DNA from: Azadirachta indica
Taxonomy: Eukaryota; Streptophyta; Magnoliopsida; Sapindales; Meliaceae
Assembly (NCBI GenBank): GCA_022749755.1
Contig: CM040450.1
Coordinates: forward strand, 7,864,913 to 7,928,912
Length of the DNA: 64,000 nucleotides
Direction of reading: 5' to 3'
Of the stretch, positions 11,620-23,512 are shown one piece after another. Position numbers and translations under genes: made by a program. Under the pieces are notes generated by a model that was not told the origin of the DNA, did no database searches, and saw only the letters and a program-made list of their open reading frames with translations. Position 1 is the first letter of the stretch. Each line of letters begins with the position of its first letter.

Positions 11620-12796
11620 CTCACTATCGCATAAGGATCCATATTGTGTATTTTATTTCAAAAATGGAGAAGTTGAAAACGTACGAGTTTCGATACTGGA
11701 ATTGTCAAATGGGAAATAGGTTCAAAAAACGACTTCGTTTCTAGACGGTCCACACGTATTGCTACTCACCATCGCGTGAAGATCATTACGATGCATTTCA
11801 TTTTGTAAGCAGAGAAGTTCAAAATGTATGATTTTCAGCTCCGAAATTATGAAATGTGAAATGTACTTGAATAACTTCGTTTGAGACGGGCCACACGTAT
11901 TGTTACATAAGATCACGTGAGTATTATCACTGTACATTTTATTTCGACAACGGAGTAGTTGAAAATGTACGATTTTAGGAGCTCGAGTTGACAAACGAAA
12001 AACAAACTTAAAAAACGATTTCGTTTTAAGACGGGGCCACATGCATTGCTACTCAACATTGTGTGAGGATCAACAAGGTGCATTATTTTTAAAAAATGTA
12101 GAAGTTAAAAATTTACAATTTTCAAGGCCGAAATTGTTGAACGGAAAGTAGTCTCAAAAAACAACTTCGTATCAAGACAAGCCACACATATTGCTACTCA
12201 TTATCGCGTGAGGATCAACATGACGTATTTTATTTTGAAAACGGAGAAATTGAAAATGTACGATATTCGGAGCCAAAATTGTCAAACGTAAAACATACTT
12301 GAAAAACAACTTTGTTTGGAGACGAGCCACACTTATTGTTACACAATATCACGTGAGAATTATCACGGTGCATTTTATTTTGACAACGGAGAAGTTAAAA
12401 ATGTACGATTTTAGGAGCTTAAATTGTGAAACGGGAAACAGACTCAAAAAAGGACTTCGTATCAAGACGAGCCACACGTATTACTACTCACTATCACGTG
12501 AGGATCAATATGATATATTTTATTTTGAAAACAGAGAAATTAAAAATGTAAGATTTTCGTGGTTGGAATTGTCAAACAGGAAACGGACTCCAAAAATGAC
12601 TTTGTTTCAAAACAAACCACACGTATTGTTATACAACATAGCGTGAGAATCATCACGGTGCATTTTATTTTGTAAACATAAAAGTTAAAAATGTACGATT
12701 TTCGGGGCCGAAATTGTCAAACGCAAAACATACTCAAAAAATGACTTTGTTTGGAGACGAGGCACACGTATTGTTACACAACATCGCGTAAGGATT
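11620..12796 (-). repeat. 145-bp satellite, block 5 (inverted)
   Basis: About eight monomers continuing block 4 after the LTR-H insertion. Both monomer types are present: TTGCTACTCACC at about 11760, and TTGTTACA or TTGTTATA types at about 11905, 12336, 12627 and 12770. The block ends with GGATT (12792-12796), the probable target duplication of the CRM-D element that follows. Confidence 0.93.
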
Positions 12797-12999
12797 TGAT
12801 GGGAACCCACTAGACGACCTGCTCTAAGAACTCTTGAATCAGTTGTTATGCGCACCCAATGAACTAGAAAACAAGTTGTAAATGATCAGATTCGAGCTTA
12901 AAGAAATAAATTCTTAAAATTCTAATTTTAAAGACGCCACAAAGGTTGATCATTTTTTTGATAAATCAAAATATTGTGTTCCACTAAGAATACAAGAAG

Positions 13000-13847
13000 T
13001 GATATGAACCCCAAGTATATTAAACTTGAGACCCAATATCTTTACGCATGGAAGCAACCTCTTGAAAAGCTAAATCAGATTCACCCAAGTCTGCAACTCA
13101 ATTTCAACTTGTGAAATAGAACTTTAGAATAAATACTTTCAAAGTAATTAGCTTTGATTGTAAGAACCTTGATTCAAGTAAGAATCAAAATAAGAGAAAA
13201 CACTCTCAATTTAATTTCATTCGAAAAAGTAATTGCTGCCTCCATGGGAGCATGTGGCTGAATATATAAGAGTACAAGAGATAAGTAACCCTAATTGGAG
13301 TGTTTGGCCACAAAAATAAACTTATTCTAACTTAAAATAAAATAAACTGAATTTGGGCTTAATAATTAACATTAACAGCCCAAACACATACAAATTATAA
13401 ATATATGTTTATAAATAAGACTAAAATAGATAATGGGCTTGAACAGCAACTTAGCCCAAAGTGGCATATGGAATCCGAAACTTGCATCATGATGACGATC
13501 TGATTCGAACTGCAATTAAAAGAACTTGAACATGCTTGCTTAGCCTTGAGACATCATTCGAATATGGTCTTATACAAATTTGAGAAGTTGAATTCCGTAG
13601 AAGCTTTAATCTTCAGTTTTTGCCTTCTTGTACTTGTGTCAATGTTACCAAGCTCTGATTATTGTCTTGAAGTCCAAGCTTGATATTTGACTCTTTCTTA
13701 CACTCTTGAATTGTTGTAAGATCATCCCACAAACCTTGAATCATCCCATTCAATGCATCTTTGAATTTCTTCATTCTTGCTCTTGTAACGGGACCATTAG
13801 GTAGCTGAATTGGATCATTGCTCTTGTGTGCATCCGTATTTGCATCA
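13000..13847 (-). mobile_element. Solo CRM-A LTR in CRM-D LTR
   Basis: An 848-bp reversed LTR from TGATATGAACC to TTTGCATCA, flanked on both sides by a perfect AGAAG (12995-12999 and 13848-13852). Its sequence is close to the LTRs at 27761-28610 and 34024-34873. On the minus strand it still encodes much of the polyprotein tail including the GPVTRARMKK segment near 13768-13797. No internal sequence remains, so it arose by LTR-LTR recombination after insertion. Confidence 0.92.
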
Positions 13848-14092
13848 AGAAGGCAAAACTACGCTTGCTCAAAATATCTCAATATTATTAATGATGTGAT
13901 GATTATTTATTGACATATTCATTTACATGTTTATATAGTCATATAAACATTATTTCAAAATTAAGTAGGAATAGAAATCTTAATATAAATAGGAATAGAA
14001 ACCCCAAATAAAAGAGAAAACTAAAATTCTAATCTAATTAAAAAACATAACAATTCTAAACAAAGTAAAACCTAATTTTATATTAAAATAAA
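13565..14092. repeat. 528-bp direct duplication, copy 1
   Basis: Matches 15438-15965 at a constant offset of 1873 bp with no gap and only a few substitutions seen. The unit spans the end of the solo CRM-A LTR, its AGAAG flank and about 240 bp of CRM-D LTR. The two copies bracket a captured CRM-A gag-protease segment. Confidence 0.9.
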
Positions 14093-15437
14093 GCCACCCT
14101 AATTTTGTTGGAAAACTAAGCCACCCTAATATCACTTCTTTTTGCATAAAAGCTCACTTGTTTCTTTTTACACTCAATTGTTTCTTTTTCCTCTACTCTT
14201 TTTCCCTCATTTGAATTCTGCCCCTCTCCATTCGAACTCACTTGTTTTTCTTTCTCATTCTTTTTGCCACTCTTTTCTTTTGAAAACTTACCCTCCTTTG
14301 TTACAACTTCACTCACTCTTTTCTCCTCACTCTTGTTTTCTCTCTGACTTTGCATTCTTCTAAACTCACCCTCATAAACTTCTTTAGGTGAAAGTGGTAC
14401 AAGAGTAATTTTCTTCCCATCCTTCTCAAAAGTATAATGATTTGTAAAACCATTATGTAACACCCTTTTGTCAAATTGCTAAGGGCGTCCCAACAAGAGA
14501 TGGTCAGCATGCATGGGCACTACATCAAACAACAACTCATCTCTATACTTGCCTATTTTGAAGGCAACAAGAACTTGCTTTGTCACCCTAATTTCCCCAC
14601 AATCATTAAGTCACTTCAACTTGTAAGGATGTGGATGTTTTAAAGTAGGTAACCCTAACTTTTCTACAAGAGTAGTACTAGCAACATTAGTTACACTACC
14701 ACCATCAATTATCACATCACAAACTCTATCCTTTACAAGACACCTAGTATGGAAGATATTCTCTCTTTGATCACATTCTTCCTGTTGGACTTGCATATTC
14801 AAAACTCTTCTTGATACAAGAGCCTTACCACTTTCTGCCATAGTAAATTGCTCATCCCCTTCTTCATCACTTGCATCTTCAAGAGTTGGCATTGTCTCTT
14901 GTTGATTCTCCTCTTCACTGGCCGAATAGTACTCTCCCTCAAGCATGAATATGGTTCTTTGATTTGGGCAATCCCGCTTGTAATGTCCTACACCTTGACA
15001 TTTAAAACATTTAATATTTCTGGTGTTAGTAGTAGAATCAAACTTACCCTTGTCTTTGCTTGAGTTGGATGTTTTGGGAAACTCTTTGGATTCGATTTTA
15101 GGCTTGGATGACAAAGATTTATCATCTTTCCTCAAATTTGATTTGAATGCAGAAGTATAGGAGGAAAACTGACTTGTACGACCTCTCTTTTTCAGTTGCT
15201 TCTCAACCTTCAATGCAAGGTGAAGCAAGTCTTCTAGCTCCATATATGGCTGCAATTCAACCACATTAGAAATCTCTTGTTCAAACCATTGAGAAATCTT
15301 GCCATTGTAGCCTCATTATCTTCCTCTACATTTGCTCTTATCATTGCTACCTCCATCTCCTTGTAGTATTCCTCAACACTCTTAGACCCTTGAGTGAGAT
15401 TTTGAAGTCGATTATACAATTCTCTATAGTAGTAGCT
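14093..15437 (-). pseudogene. Captured CRM-A gag-protease fragment
   Basis: Minus-strand sequence corresponding to about 29990-31325 of the full CRM-A element, without LTR, leader, RT or integrase. Gag C-terminal half and zinc knuckle (CFKCQGVGHYKRDC) fall in the frame 15264-14611, as does the protease motif VIIDGGS near 14700. The acidic/lysine-rich linker follows at 14463-14116. At the site where the full element has a frameshift (30784) this piece has two more bases and stays in frame, so it derives from a different or earlier copy. A stop replaces tryptophan soon after (about 14610). It lies between two copies of a 528-bp duplication. Confidence 0.88.
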
Positions 15438-15965
15438 TGGTCTTATACAAATTTGAGAAGTTGAATTCCGTAGAAACTTTAATCTTCAGTTTTTGCCTTC
15501 TTGTACTTGTGTCAATGTTACCAAGCTCTGATTATTGTCTTGAAGTCCAAGCTTGATATTTGACTCTTTTTTACACTCTTGAATTGTTGTAAGATCATCC
15601 CACAAACCTTGAATCATCCCATTCAATGCATCTTTGAATTTCTTCATTCTTGCTCTTGTAACGGGACCATTAGGTAGCTGAATTGGATCATTGCTCTTGT
15701 GTGCATCCGTATTTGCATCAAGAAGGCAAAACTACGCTTGCTCAAAATATCTCAATATTATTAATGATGTGATGATTATTTATTGACATATTCATTTACA
15801 TGTTTATATAGTCATATAAACATTATTTCAAAATTAAATAGGAATAGAAATCTTAATATAAATAGGAATAGAAACCCCAAATAAAAGAGAAAACTAAAAT
15901 TCTAATCTAATTAAAAAACATAACAATTCTAAACAAAGTAAAACCTAATTTTATATTAAAATAAA
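15438..15965. repeat. 528-bp direct duplication, copy 2
   Basis: Second copy of the unit at 13565-14092. Differences noted include GAAACTTT for GAAGCTTT and CTTTTTTAC for CTTTCTTAC. After 15965 the CRM-D LTR continues normally (TAATCTAAACC), so this copy sits at the native right side of the break and copy 1 at the left side. Confidence 0.9.
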
Positions 15966-16016
15966 TAATCTAAACCAAATAAGGAATCTTTAAAGCCCTA
16001 ATTTTTTTATGTGGCA

Positions 16017-17390
16017 TTAAGATTTAGTAGCATAAGGCTATTCTTCTTCTTGCACATAAAGGTAAGTGATTATATTTGCAGAGGCTTTGGAAACTTCTAG
16101 AACAGCCTTAAAATCTTATAGAATAGCTTCTATGTCATGGACTTCCATAGTTAAGCCTTGTAAAGCCTCTTCGTCCTTACCCTAGTCATTGGACCACCGA
16201 TTCCTAGCAAAAGATCTTGAAATATTTAGGAATGTTATCTTGAATCATTTGGCCAGCGCTTCGATCTCTATTATTCCCTCTCTCCTTGAAAGGATTCGCC
16301 CTCGAATCACCTACATCAAACAAAGATAAATCAGCAACATTAAAAGTCGCACTAATATTACCATAGTTGTCTAGTAATTTTAGCTTGTAGGTGTTATTAT
16401 TGATTCTCTCCAAAACTTGAAAAGGTCCATCTCTTCTAGGCTACAATTTCAATTTCTTTTATATAGGAAACCTCTCCTTACGCATGTGCACCCAAATCCA
16501 ATCTTCAAGTTCAAAAATAACCTTCAAACGCCCTTAATTAGCTTGCTTAGTATGTTGCTCATTTTTCCTTTCAATGTTAGCCCGAACTTTGGTATGTAAA
16601 TCCTTCACAAAATCTGTTTTTTTCTTACCATCAAAATTAGCTTGTTCATTAATAGGTAAAGGTAAAATATCCACAAGAGTTAAAGGATTAAAGTTATAAA
16701 TAATTTCTAAAGATGAAAAGGAAGTAGTAGAATGAACAGACCTATTATATACAAACTCAATATGTGGCAAACAATTTTCCTATTACTTTAAGTTTTTTTA
16801 AATGATAACACGCAACAAAAATAGTAGTGACTATCCTATTAACTACTTCAGTTTGTCCATCCATTTGCGGATGTGCAACTGTAGAAAACAAAAGTTTTGG
16901 TCTTAATTTATTCCATAAAGTGTGCCAAAAATGACTTAAGAACTTAAAATCTCTATCACTAATCATTGTTTTAGGCAAACCATGCAAACGTACAACTTTT
17001 TTAAAAAACAAGTCAGCAATATGTATTGCATCAACAACAATGAGTCATTTTATTTAATGTATCAACAACAACAAATATGCTGTCCTTATCACTTTGAGAC
17101 CTTGATAACCCTAAAACAAAATTCAGAGAAATATCAATCCAAAGTTGAGTAGGCACTGGTAAAAGGGTGCACACACCATGCGATTTTAACTTTAGATTTT
17201 ACTTGCCTTTGTACCTCCTCAAGATTATTTTTATAAGCAGGTCAATTTCATAATGTAGAATCGAGAATGAAGTCTGTTTGATGGTCAATACCTCTTAAGG
17301 GAGGTAATCCATGGGGAATCTTCTTGGGGAATAGGTTTGCAAACTCCTATAATAAAGACAAAACAGTACTGGGTAAAAAGGAGTTAAGGT
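16017..17390 (-). pseudogene. CRM-D pol remnant, reversed
   Basis: Reading leftward from 17390: the start of RT is recognisable (LRGIDHQTDFI near 17260-17300), then sequence is deleted. The integrase core follows at 17011-16757 ([32 protein letters not shown]) and 16770-16534 ([13 protein letters not shown]). The integrase C-terminus is at 16413-16204 (ATFNVADLSLFDVG). After a frameshift near 16210, minus-strand sequence at about 16198-16158 reads GGPMTRVRTKRL, the same tail motif that CRM-A and CRM-B encode inside their LTRs. Here it ends about 140 bp before the LTR. The right end is cut by the CRM-B LTR at 17391. Confidence 0.78.
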
Positions 17391-17695
17391 CTGAGGCAAA
17401 CAATGTTGCACAACCACACAAACAAGAGGAGAAACTCACATATAAGGCTGGAGACACTCAATTACATCATTTATATAATTCGCTAAGCATGCCGAGTGGA
17501 TCAATTACAAGAGCTAGAGCCAAGACATTGCAAAGTGTCTTAAATAGACTAATTAAAAAGATGTGTGTTTCAAATACATTTTAAGATACATGTCTTGAAG
17601 AATTAGACTTAGTGAACATTATTCAAGCAATTGTGGTCCTAGAAGACTAATATGGAAATGTTCGAAAATTTTATTCCATTTGTGTAATTTTTAAG
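17391..17695 (+). mobile_element. Partial CRM-B 5' LTR
   Basis: Starts TGAGGCAAACAATGTTGC, a diverged version of the CRM-B LTR start TGATGCAAACGAAGTTG. It retains the LTR-encoded tail (SMPSGSITRARAKTLQ in the frame ending 17583). It breaks off near 17695, where other copies continue with the TGACGT-rich promoter region, the TATA box and the rest of the LTR. The primer site, leader and gag N-terminus are deleted too, since gag resumes at about 17700. Confidence 0.75.
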
Positions 17696-17699
17696 ACTA

Positions 17700-20600
17700 A
17701 TACATGTCTTGAGATGTGGGACGAGATGAAGACGATAATGAGAATACGTTTCATTCCAATCTACTACCATCGGGGGTTGTTCAACAAATTTCAGTGTCTA
17801 ACTCAAGGACCTAAAGCGTAGATGAATACTATAAAGAAATGGAGGTTGCTATAATCTGAACAAATATAGAGGAGGATAAAGAAGCTATCATGGCTAGGTT
17901 CTTACATAGTTTAAATCGTGAGATCCCGGACGTGATGGAAATGCAACATTATGTGGAGTTGACAGATATGGTACATCAAACCATTAAAGTTAAGCAACAA
18001 TTAAAGCGAAGAAATACGGCTAGGAGAGGAGTAAGCACAACTGCTATAAACTCATGGAGATCAACCCGTAAATGGGAGGGATTTCATTAATAAAGTCTAA
18101 GTCTGAAGCCTCTAAAGATGCCAAACAAGTTGTGCCGCAAAAATAAGGTAATATTGAATCCACCGTTTCTAGAAATCGTGACATTAAGTATTTTAAATGT
18201 CAAGGCAGGGGTCATATAGCTAGCCAATACCCAAATAAAAAGGGTAACAGTGATCAATGCTGAAGGGGAGATTGAGTCTGAAGGAGAAGAAGAAGACAAA
18301 ATAGAAGACATGCCACCTCTTGAAAACAACTATGAAGGACAATATGCTGCGGAAGGAGAATTATTAGTGGCAAGACAAGCTCTTAGCACACAAGTTAAGG
18401 AAGAAGAAAATGATCAGCGGGAGAACTTATTTCATATAAGGTGTTTCATCAACAACAAAGTTTGCAGTGTTATAATTGATGAAGAAAGTTGCATCAACAT
18501 GGCCAGCACCAAATTAGTGGAGAAATTGTCATAACCTATCATGAAACATCTATGACCGTACCGGCCTCAATAACTAAACAATTGTGAAGAAATCAAGGTA
18601 ACAAAATAAATGTTAGTGGCATTTTCTATTGTCAAGTATAAGGATGAGATTTTTTGTCACGTGATTCCTATGCATGCATGTCACATCCTATTGGGCAGAC
18701 CATGGCAGTACGATCGACGAGTCACATATGACGGTTTCACCAATTGATACTCTTTTATCGTAAAAAAGTAACCTATATCACTTGTACCATTGATTCGAAA
18801 ACAAGTTCTTGAAAACTAATTAAAGATGCAAAAAACGAGTGAAAAGAGATAAAAAAATGAGAAAGGCAAAAATGTGAAAGAAAGTGAAAGGAAAAATAAG
18901 AGAGTTGCAACAATGATGTGTGAGAGAGAACAAAAATACAATTTCATTGGAAAGAAAAAAAGTGAGATCAAGAGAGTTTTTACTTTCACAACAGCCCCTT
19001 ATAGTACTTATGTATAAAGAGGCTTTTTTGTGTACTAATGATCTTACCAGATCTTTGTTAAGCAATATTATGTTTCTTTTGCAGGAAATCGAGGATATCT
19101 TTCCTGAAGAGATGCCCTCTAGTTTACCTCAAATTCGAGGAATTGAACATCAAATTGATTTTATATCCGATGCAACAATTCCAAACCAACCAGCCTATAA
19201 AAGTAATTTCAAGGAGACGAAGGAACTTCAACAAGAAGTTAACGAGCTACTGGAGAAAGAGTATGTTAGAGAAAGCATAAGTTCTTGTGCGATTTCGGTG
19301 CTATTAGCGTCTAAGAAATATGGGACATGGAGAATGTGTATTGATTGCCGAGTTGTCAACAATATTACAGTAAAGTATCGACATCCCATTGGTCGATTAG
19401 ATGATATGTTAGATGAATTGCATAGATCTTGTGTGTTTTCTAAAATTGGATACCATCAAATTAAGATGAAAGAAGGGGATTAGTGGAAAAATACATTTGA
19501 AATAAAATATGATTTGTATGAATTGTTAGTTATGCCTTTTAGGCTAACTAATACACATAGTACTTTTATGAGACTTATGAACTATATTTTGCGTGCTTTC
19601 ATTGGCATAATCATAATAGTATATTTTGATGATATCTTGATTTATGGTAAAAACTTGGATGATCATATTGAACATATAAAATTTGTTTTAGAGATTTTAA
19701 GGAAATAAAAACTATTTGCTAATTTTAATAAATGTATATTTTGCATGGATAAGCTTGTATTTCTTGGTCTTGTTGTAAGTACTAAAGGGATTGATGTCGA
19801 TAAGGAGAAGATGAAAGCAATTCAAGAATGGCCAATGCTTATTTCGACAAATCAAGTAAAAAGCTTTTATGGATTGGCCAGTTTTTATCAGTGATTTGTT
19901 TGAGATTTTAGTAGTATAACTGCACCCTTAACTGAAGTCATCAAGAAGAATGTTCCATTCAAGTGGAGAAAAGTGCAAGAAAAGACATTCAAACTCATCA
20001 AAGAAAATTGACTAATGCACCTTTACTCGTTTACCTAACTTTTCCAAAATATTTGAAATTGAGTGTGATGCTTCAGGTATAGGAATCGAAGGTGTACTAA
20101 TGCAAGAAGGAAAACCAATTGCATACTTTAGTGAAAAACTAAATTGGGCGGCTTTAAACTATCCCACTTAAGTCAAAGAATTGTATGCATTGGTTTGAAC
20201 TCTAGAAACTTGGCAGTATTACCTTTAGTCCAAAGAGTTTGTGATTCATACAGATCATGAATCTTTTAAAACATTTAAAGGTGCAGCACAAATTAAATAG
20301 ACGTCATGCAAAATCAGTGAAGTTCATTGAACATTTCCTTAAGTGATCAAATACAAATAAGGCAAAGAAAATATAGTTGCTGATGCACTATCATGCAGGT
20401 ACGCTTTGCTTTTAACCCTTGATGCTAAATTGTTTAGATTTGAGTACAATAAAGAGTTGTATGCAACGGATTTTAATTTTTGTGACTTGTTTAAAAATTG
20501 CACTAAGAGAGCATGTGGGAAGTTCTATTTGTATGATGGTTTCTGATTTCGAGAAAATAAATTGTGGCTTCCGTATTAATCTTTACGTAAGTTACTTGTT

Positions 20601-20833
20601 CAAGAAGTACATGGTGGTGGTTTGATGGGTCACTTTAACGTAGTTAAGACTTTAGACATATTGCATGAGCATTTCTTTTGGCCGCACATGAAACGTGACA
20701 TAGCAAAGGTTTGTGCAAGATGCATTACTTGTAGACAAGCTAACTCTAGGCAACGACCACATGAATTGTATACACCACTTTCTATTCTTAGTGCATATTG
20801 GGTTGATATTTCTATGGATTTTGTTTTGGGATT
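17700..20833 (+). pseudogene. CRM-B gag-pol pseudogene
   Basis: A decayed polyprotein in order. Gag is at 17715-18090 (ATMARFL-type segment, NREIPDVMEMQHYVEL). A broken zinc knuckle near 18190-18240 reads KCQGRGHIASQYP, with a cysteine lost. Protease at 18250-18534 reads IIDEESC instead of IIDGGSC. RT runs 18920-19708 with [12 protein letters not shown], active-site aspartates kept. RNase H is at about 20020-20400, and the start of integrase ([20 protein letters not shown]) at 20419-20833. Numerous stops and frameshifts make it non-functional. Integrase is interrupted by a solo ATH-C LTR at 20834, and a short remnant continues at 22193-22215. Confidence 0.87.
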
Positions 20834-22187
20834 TGATAAACCAATATTTGTTCTATTATTTTATTATGTTTATGTCCTGTATTTATGTATTTTATCTTAA
20901 AATTTTATTACTTTGACCTTCTTTTTATTACTTGTAGGAATTATTGTAGAAAGCCCAAAAACAAACTCAAGATGCTGGAAGGCCCGTATTTGCTTATTAT
21001 AGTCCGTATTTTCTAACATAACTTTATCCTCAATACTCGTATTTGGGTGATACAAAATAATTTGAAAACTAAACATAATGGTTTACAACCCTACATTTCA
21101 AAAAGAAAGTAAATGTTGAAGTTTAAGGGTCAAAATTTTAGCTAGAAAGGAGACAACTGGAACACAGACTTTTCTTGGCATATGGGAGCGAATTTTGAAT
21201 AAGTTGTTGACAAAATGAATAAAAGGGAGGACTTTGGAGGTGTTGCTGGGTCGAGAACGAATTGGAGAAGGATTTGATGAAAAAGAGGGTTTTCTAAAGA
21301 GTGAGTTTTCCATTGGAGGGGGAGGATTGCTAAATTTAAGCAGAATTATCATCTTTTTAAAAAATTGGTGGTGAACCTTCAAAAAGTAAAGCTTTCTTTA
21401 AGTTTATTTATTTTCAAATATATTTAGAACCTTTCTAATTAGATTAATAGATTTGAATTTAAGAATGGACGTGTAAACATATTTTGGGAGTTTGGCTTTG
21501 CTATTGAAATGGTATTGAATATTTTATGAAATGTGATTAATTAGAAGTTGAGATTATTTCTTATTCATTGATCTGTATTTTTTTTATTATTTGTTATGGA
21601 TTTGCTATCTATTATTTGTGATTAAAATGAATTTAAGAATTAAGGTGTTAAAAACATTATCTTACCTTAATTAAACTTTTTTGAATAAGTATTTAAATTA
21701 AATCTATTGAATTGGTTTAATTTAAATGATTAAATGATTTTCTTTTAACAATACAATTAATTAAGTAGAAGTTTCATATTAAGGATATATTTAATTAATT
21801 GTAAGTGGGAATTACCATGATTATTGGAATTCTCTACCTTTAGTGAAAAAATCAATAATTTAAAATATATAATGGTTGTTTAATTCACCTAATATTTACC
21901 AAATTAGATAACTAGCCAAATCCCATATAATTTCATTGAATTCAACCGAATTTTATAGATTTCAAATTCTTGTAATTTAGCTATTTAATTACTTCAATTG
22001 GAATAATATAAAATTGTTATTTGATTACATTAGAGTATTTATAATTTTATATTTGCTTAAATTAGTAATTAACAAGAAACAATAAGGATTTAAACCATTA
22101 CAATTTCAGGAGAGATCGACTTCGAAGTGAATTATCGTCAACTATTAACGATTCGTATACTTGCGAGCATTTAAAATTTGCACATTA
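20834..22187 (+). mobile_element. Solo ATH-C LTR
   Basis: A 1354-bp LTR from TGATAAACCAATA to TTGCACATTA (the usual terminal TCA mutated to TTA), with a perfect GGATT duplication at 20829-20833 and 22188-22192. It sits inside the integrase region of the CRM-B pseudogene, which resumes as AGCTAGGACAAAGAGG. The open frame running into it from the left is a chance extension of CRM-B integrase. No internal ATH-C sequence remains. Confidence 0.92.
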
Positions 22188-22215
22188 GGATTAGCTAGGA
22201 CAAAGAGGAGGAGAG
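22188..22215 (+). other. CRM-B integrase remnant between two ATH-C LTRs
   Basis: GGATT followed by AGCTAGGACAAAGAGGAGGAGAG, which matches the CRM-B integrase region at about 52700-52730. It shows that the ATH-C sequences on either side were separate insertions into the same CRM-B copy. The rest of that CRM-B copy is not seen downstream. Confidence 0.8.
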
Positions 22216-22337
22216 TGATAAATCAATATTTGTCATAATATTTTATTATGTTTTTATGTCCTTTATTCATGTATTTTATCTTAGAATTTTATTACTTTAA
22301 GCTTCTTTTTATTACTTGTAGGAATTATTGTAAAAAG
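22216..22337 (+). mobile_element. Start of ATH-C 5' LTR
   Basis: The first 122 bp of an ATH-C LTR, TGATAAATCAATATTTG to GAATTATTGTAAAAAG, inserted after GAGAG in the CRM-B remnant. It stops where an inverted ATH-C LTR begins (TGATGTGCAAATTT). The equivalent sequence in the solo LTR continues with CCCAAAAACAAACTC, which here appears only at 23625. Confidence 0.8.
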
Positions 22338-23512
22338 TGATGTGCAAATTTTAAATACTCGCAAGTGCCCGAATTGTTAATAGCTAACGATAAGTTTACT
22401 CCAAGGTCGATCTCTTGCGAAATTGTAATGGTTTAAATCTTTATTATTTCATATTAATTACTAACTTAAACAAACATAAAATCGTAAATACTCTAATGTA
22501 ATCAAATGACAAATTCAAATTATTTTAATTAAAGTGATTAAATAGCTAAATTATAAGAACTTGAAATTTATAAAATTCTGTTGAATTTAATGAAATTAGA
22601 TGGGGTTTGGCTAGTTATCTAATCTGGTATTGAAATATAAGGTGAATTAAACAACCATTATGTATTTTAGATTATTGGTTTTTCAACTAAAGTTAGAGAA
22701 TTCCAATGATCATGATAATTCTTACTTACAATTAATTAAATATATTCTTGATATGAGGTTTCTACTTAATTAATTGTATTATTACAAGGAAATTATTTAA
22801 CCATTTAAATCAAACCAACTCCATGGATTCAATTTAAATACTTGTTCAAAAGAGCTTAATTAAGGTAAGATGATGTTTCTAACACCTTAATTCTCAAATT
22901 AATTTCAATCACAAATAATAGATAGCAAATCTATAACAATTAATCAAAATTATACAGATCAATGAACAATAAATAATCTCAACCTCTAATTAATCACATT
23001 TCACAAAATATTCAACGCCATTTCAATAGCAAAGCCAAACTCCCAAAATATGTTTACACTTGCATTCTTAAATTTAAATTTATGAATTTAATTACAAAAG
23101 TTCTAAATATATTTGAAAAATAAACAAACTAAAAAAAAGCATCCCTTTTTGAAGGTTCACCATCAAGTTTTTGAACAAGATGATAACTCTGCCCAGCAAG
23201 AATGTCATTTTCAATCTAGCAATCATCTCCCTTCAATAGAAAACTTACTCTTTAGAAAACCCCTATTCTTCATCAAATTCTTCTTCCCCAATTTGTTCTT
23301 AGCCCCCAATAGTACCTCCAAAGTCATTCCTCTTACTTATTTTGTCAACAATTAATTCAAAATTCACTCTCACATGTCAAGGAAAGTCTGTTCTCAGTTG
23401 TCTTCTTTCCAGCTGGAGTTTTGACCCCCAAAACTTTAACATTTGTTCTCTTTTTGAAATGTAAGATTGTAAATCATTATGTCAGTTTTTAAATTATTTT
23501 GTATCACCCAAA
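22338..23512 (-). mobile_element. Inverted ATH-C LTR, lacking its start
   Basis: The reverse complement of the ATH-C LTR 3' portion, from TGATGTGCAAATTT to TATCACCC. Compared with the solo LTR at 20834-22187, its first roughly 200 bp (at the right-hand side here) are missing. Instead of ending in a TCA terminus it runs into a second forward LTR start at about 23513. It is head-to-head with the forward LTR that follows, so a structure with arms of about 1.1 kb is possible. The open frame near 23113-23355 is not a recognisable gene. Confidence 0.82.

Larger units (their letters stand above)
12797..16016 (-). mobile_element. CRM-D 3' LTR, reversed, interrupted
   Basis: The LTR starts TGATGGGAACCC at 12797 and ends TGTGGCA at 16016 (TGCCACA on the minus strand). 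Native LTR sequence is 12797-12999 plus about 15726-16016, together about 490 bp, matching the intact LTR at 7124-7614. Between these parts lie a solo CRM-A LTR, a captured CRM-A gag-protease piece and a 528-bp duplication. The left flank GGATT is the probable target duplication in satellite; the partner is not seen because the 5' part of the element is missing. Confidence 0.8.

Noticed and set aside
14142..14363. Hydrophobic plus-strand frame (also at 31062-31344 minus)
   Set aside because: It is opposite the lysine/glutamate-rich CRM-A linker, whose complement codes for Ser/Phe/Leu; no signal of its own.
17324..17583. Independent 86-codon host gene
   Set aside because: Its second half is the LTR-encoded CRM-B tail (SGSITRARAKTLQ) and its first part is complementary CRM-D sequence; a chance fusion at the insertion site.
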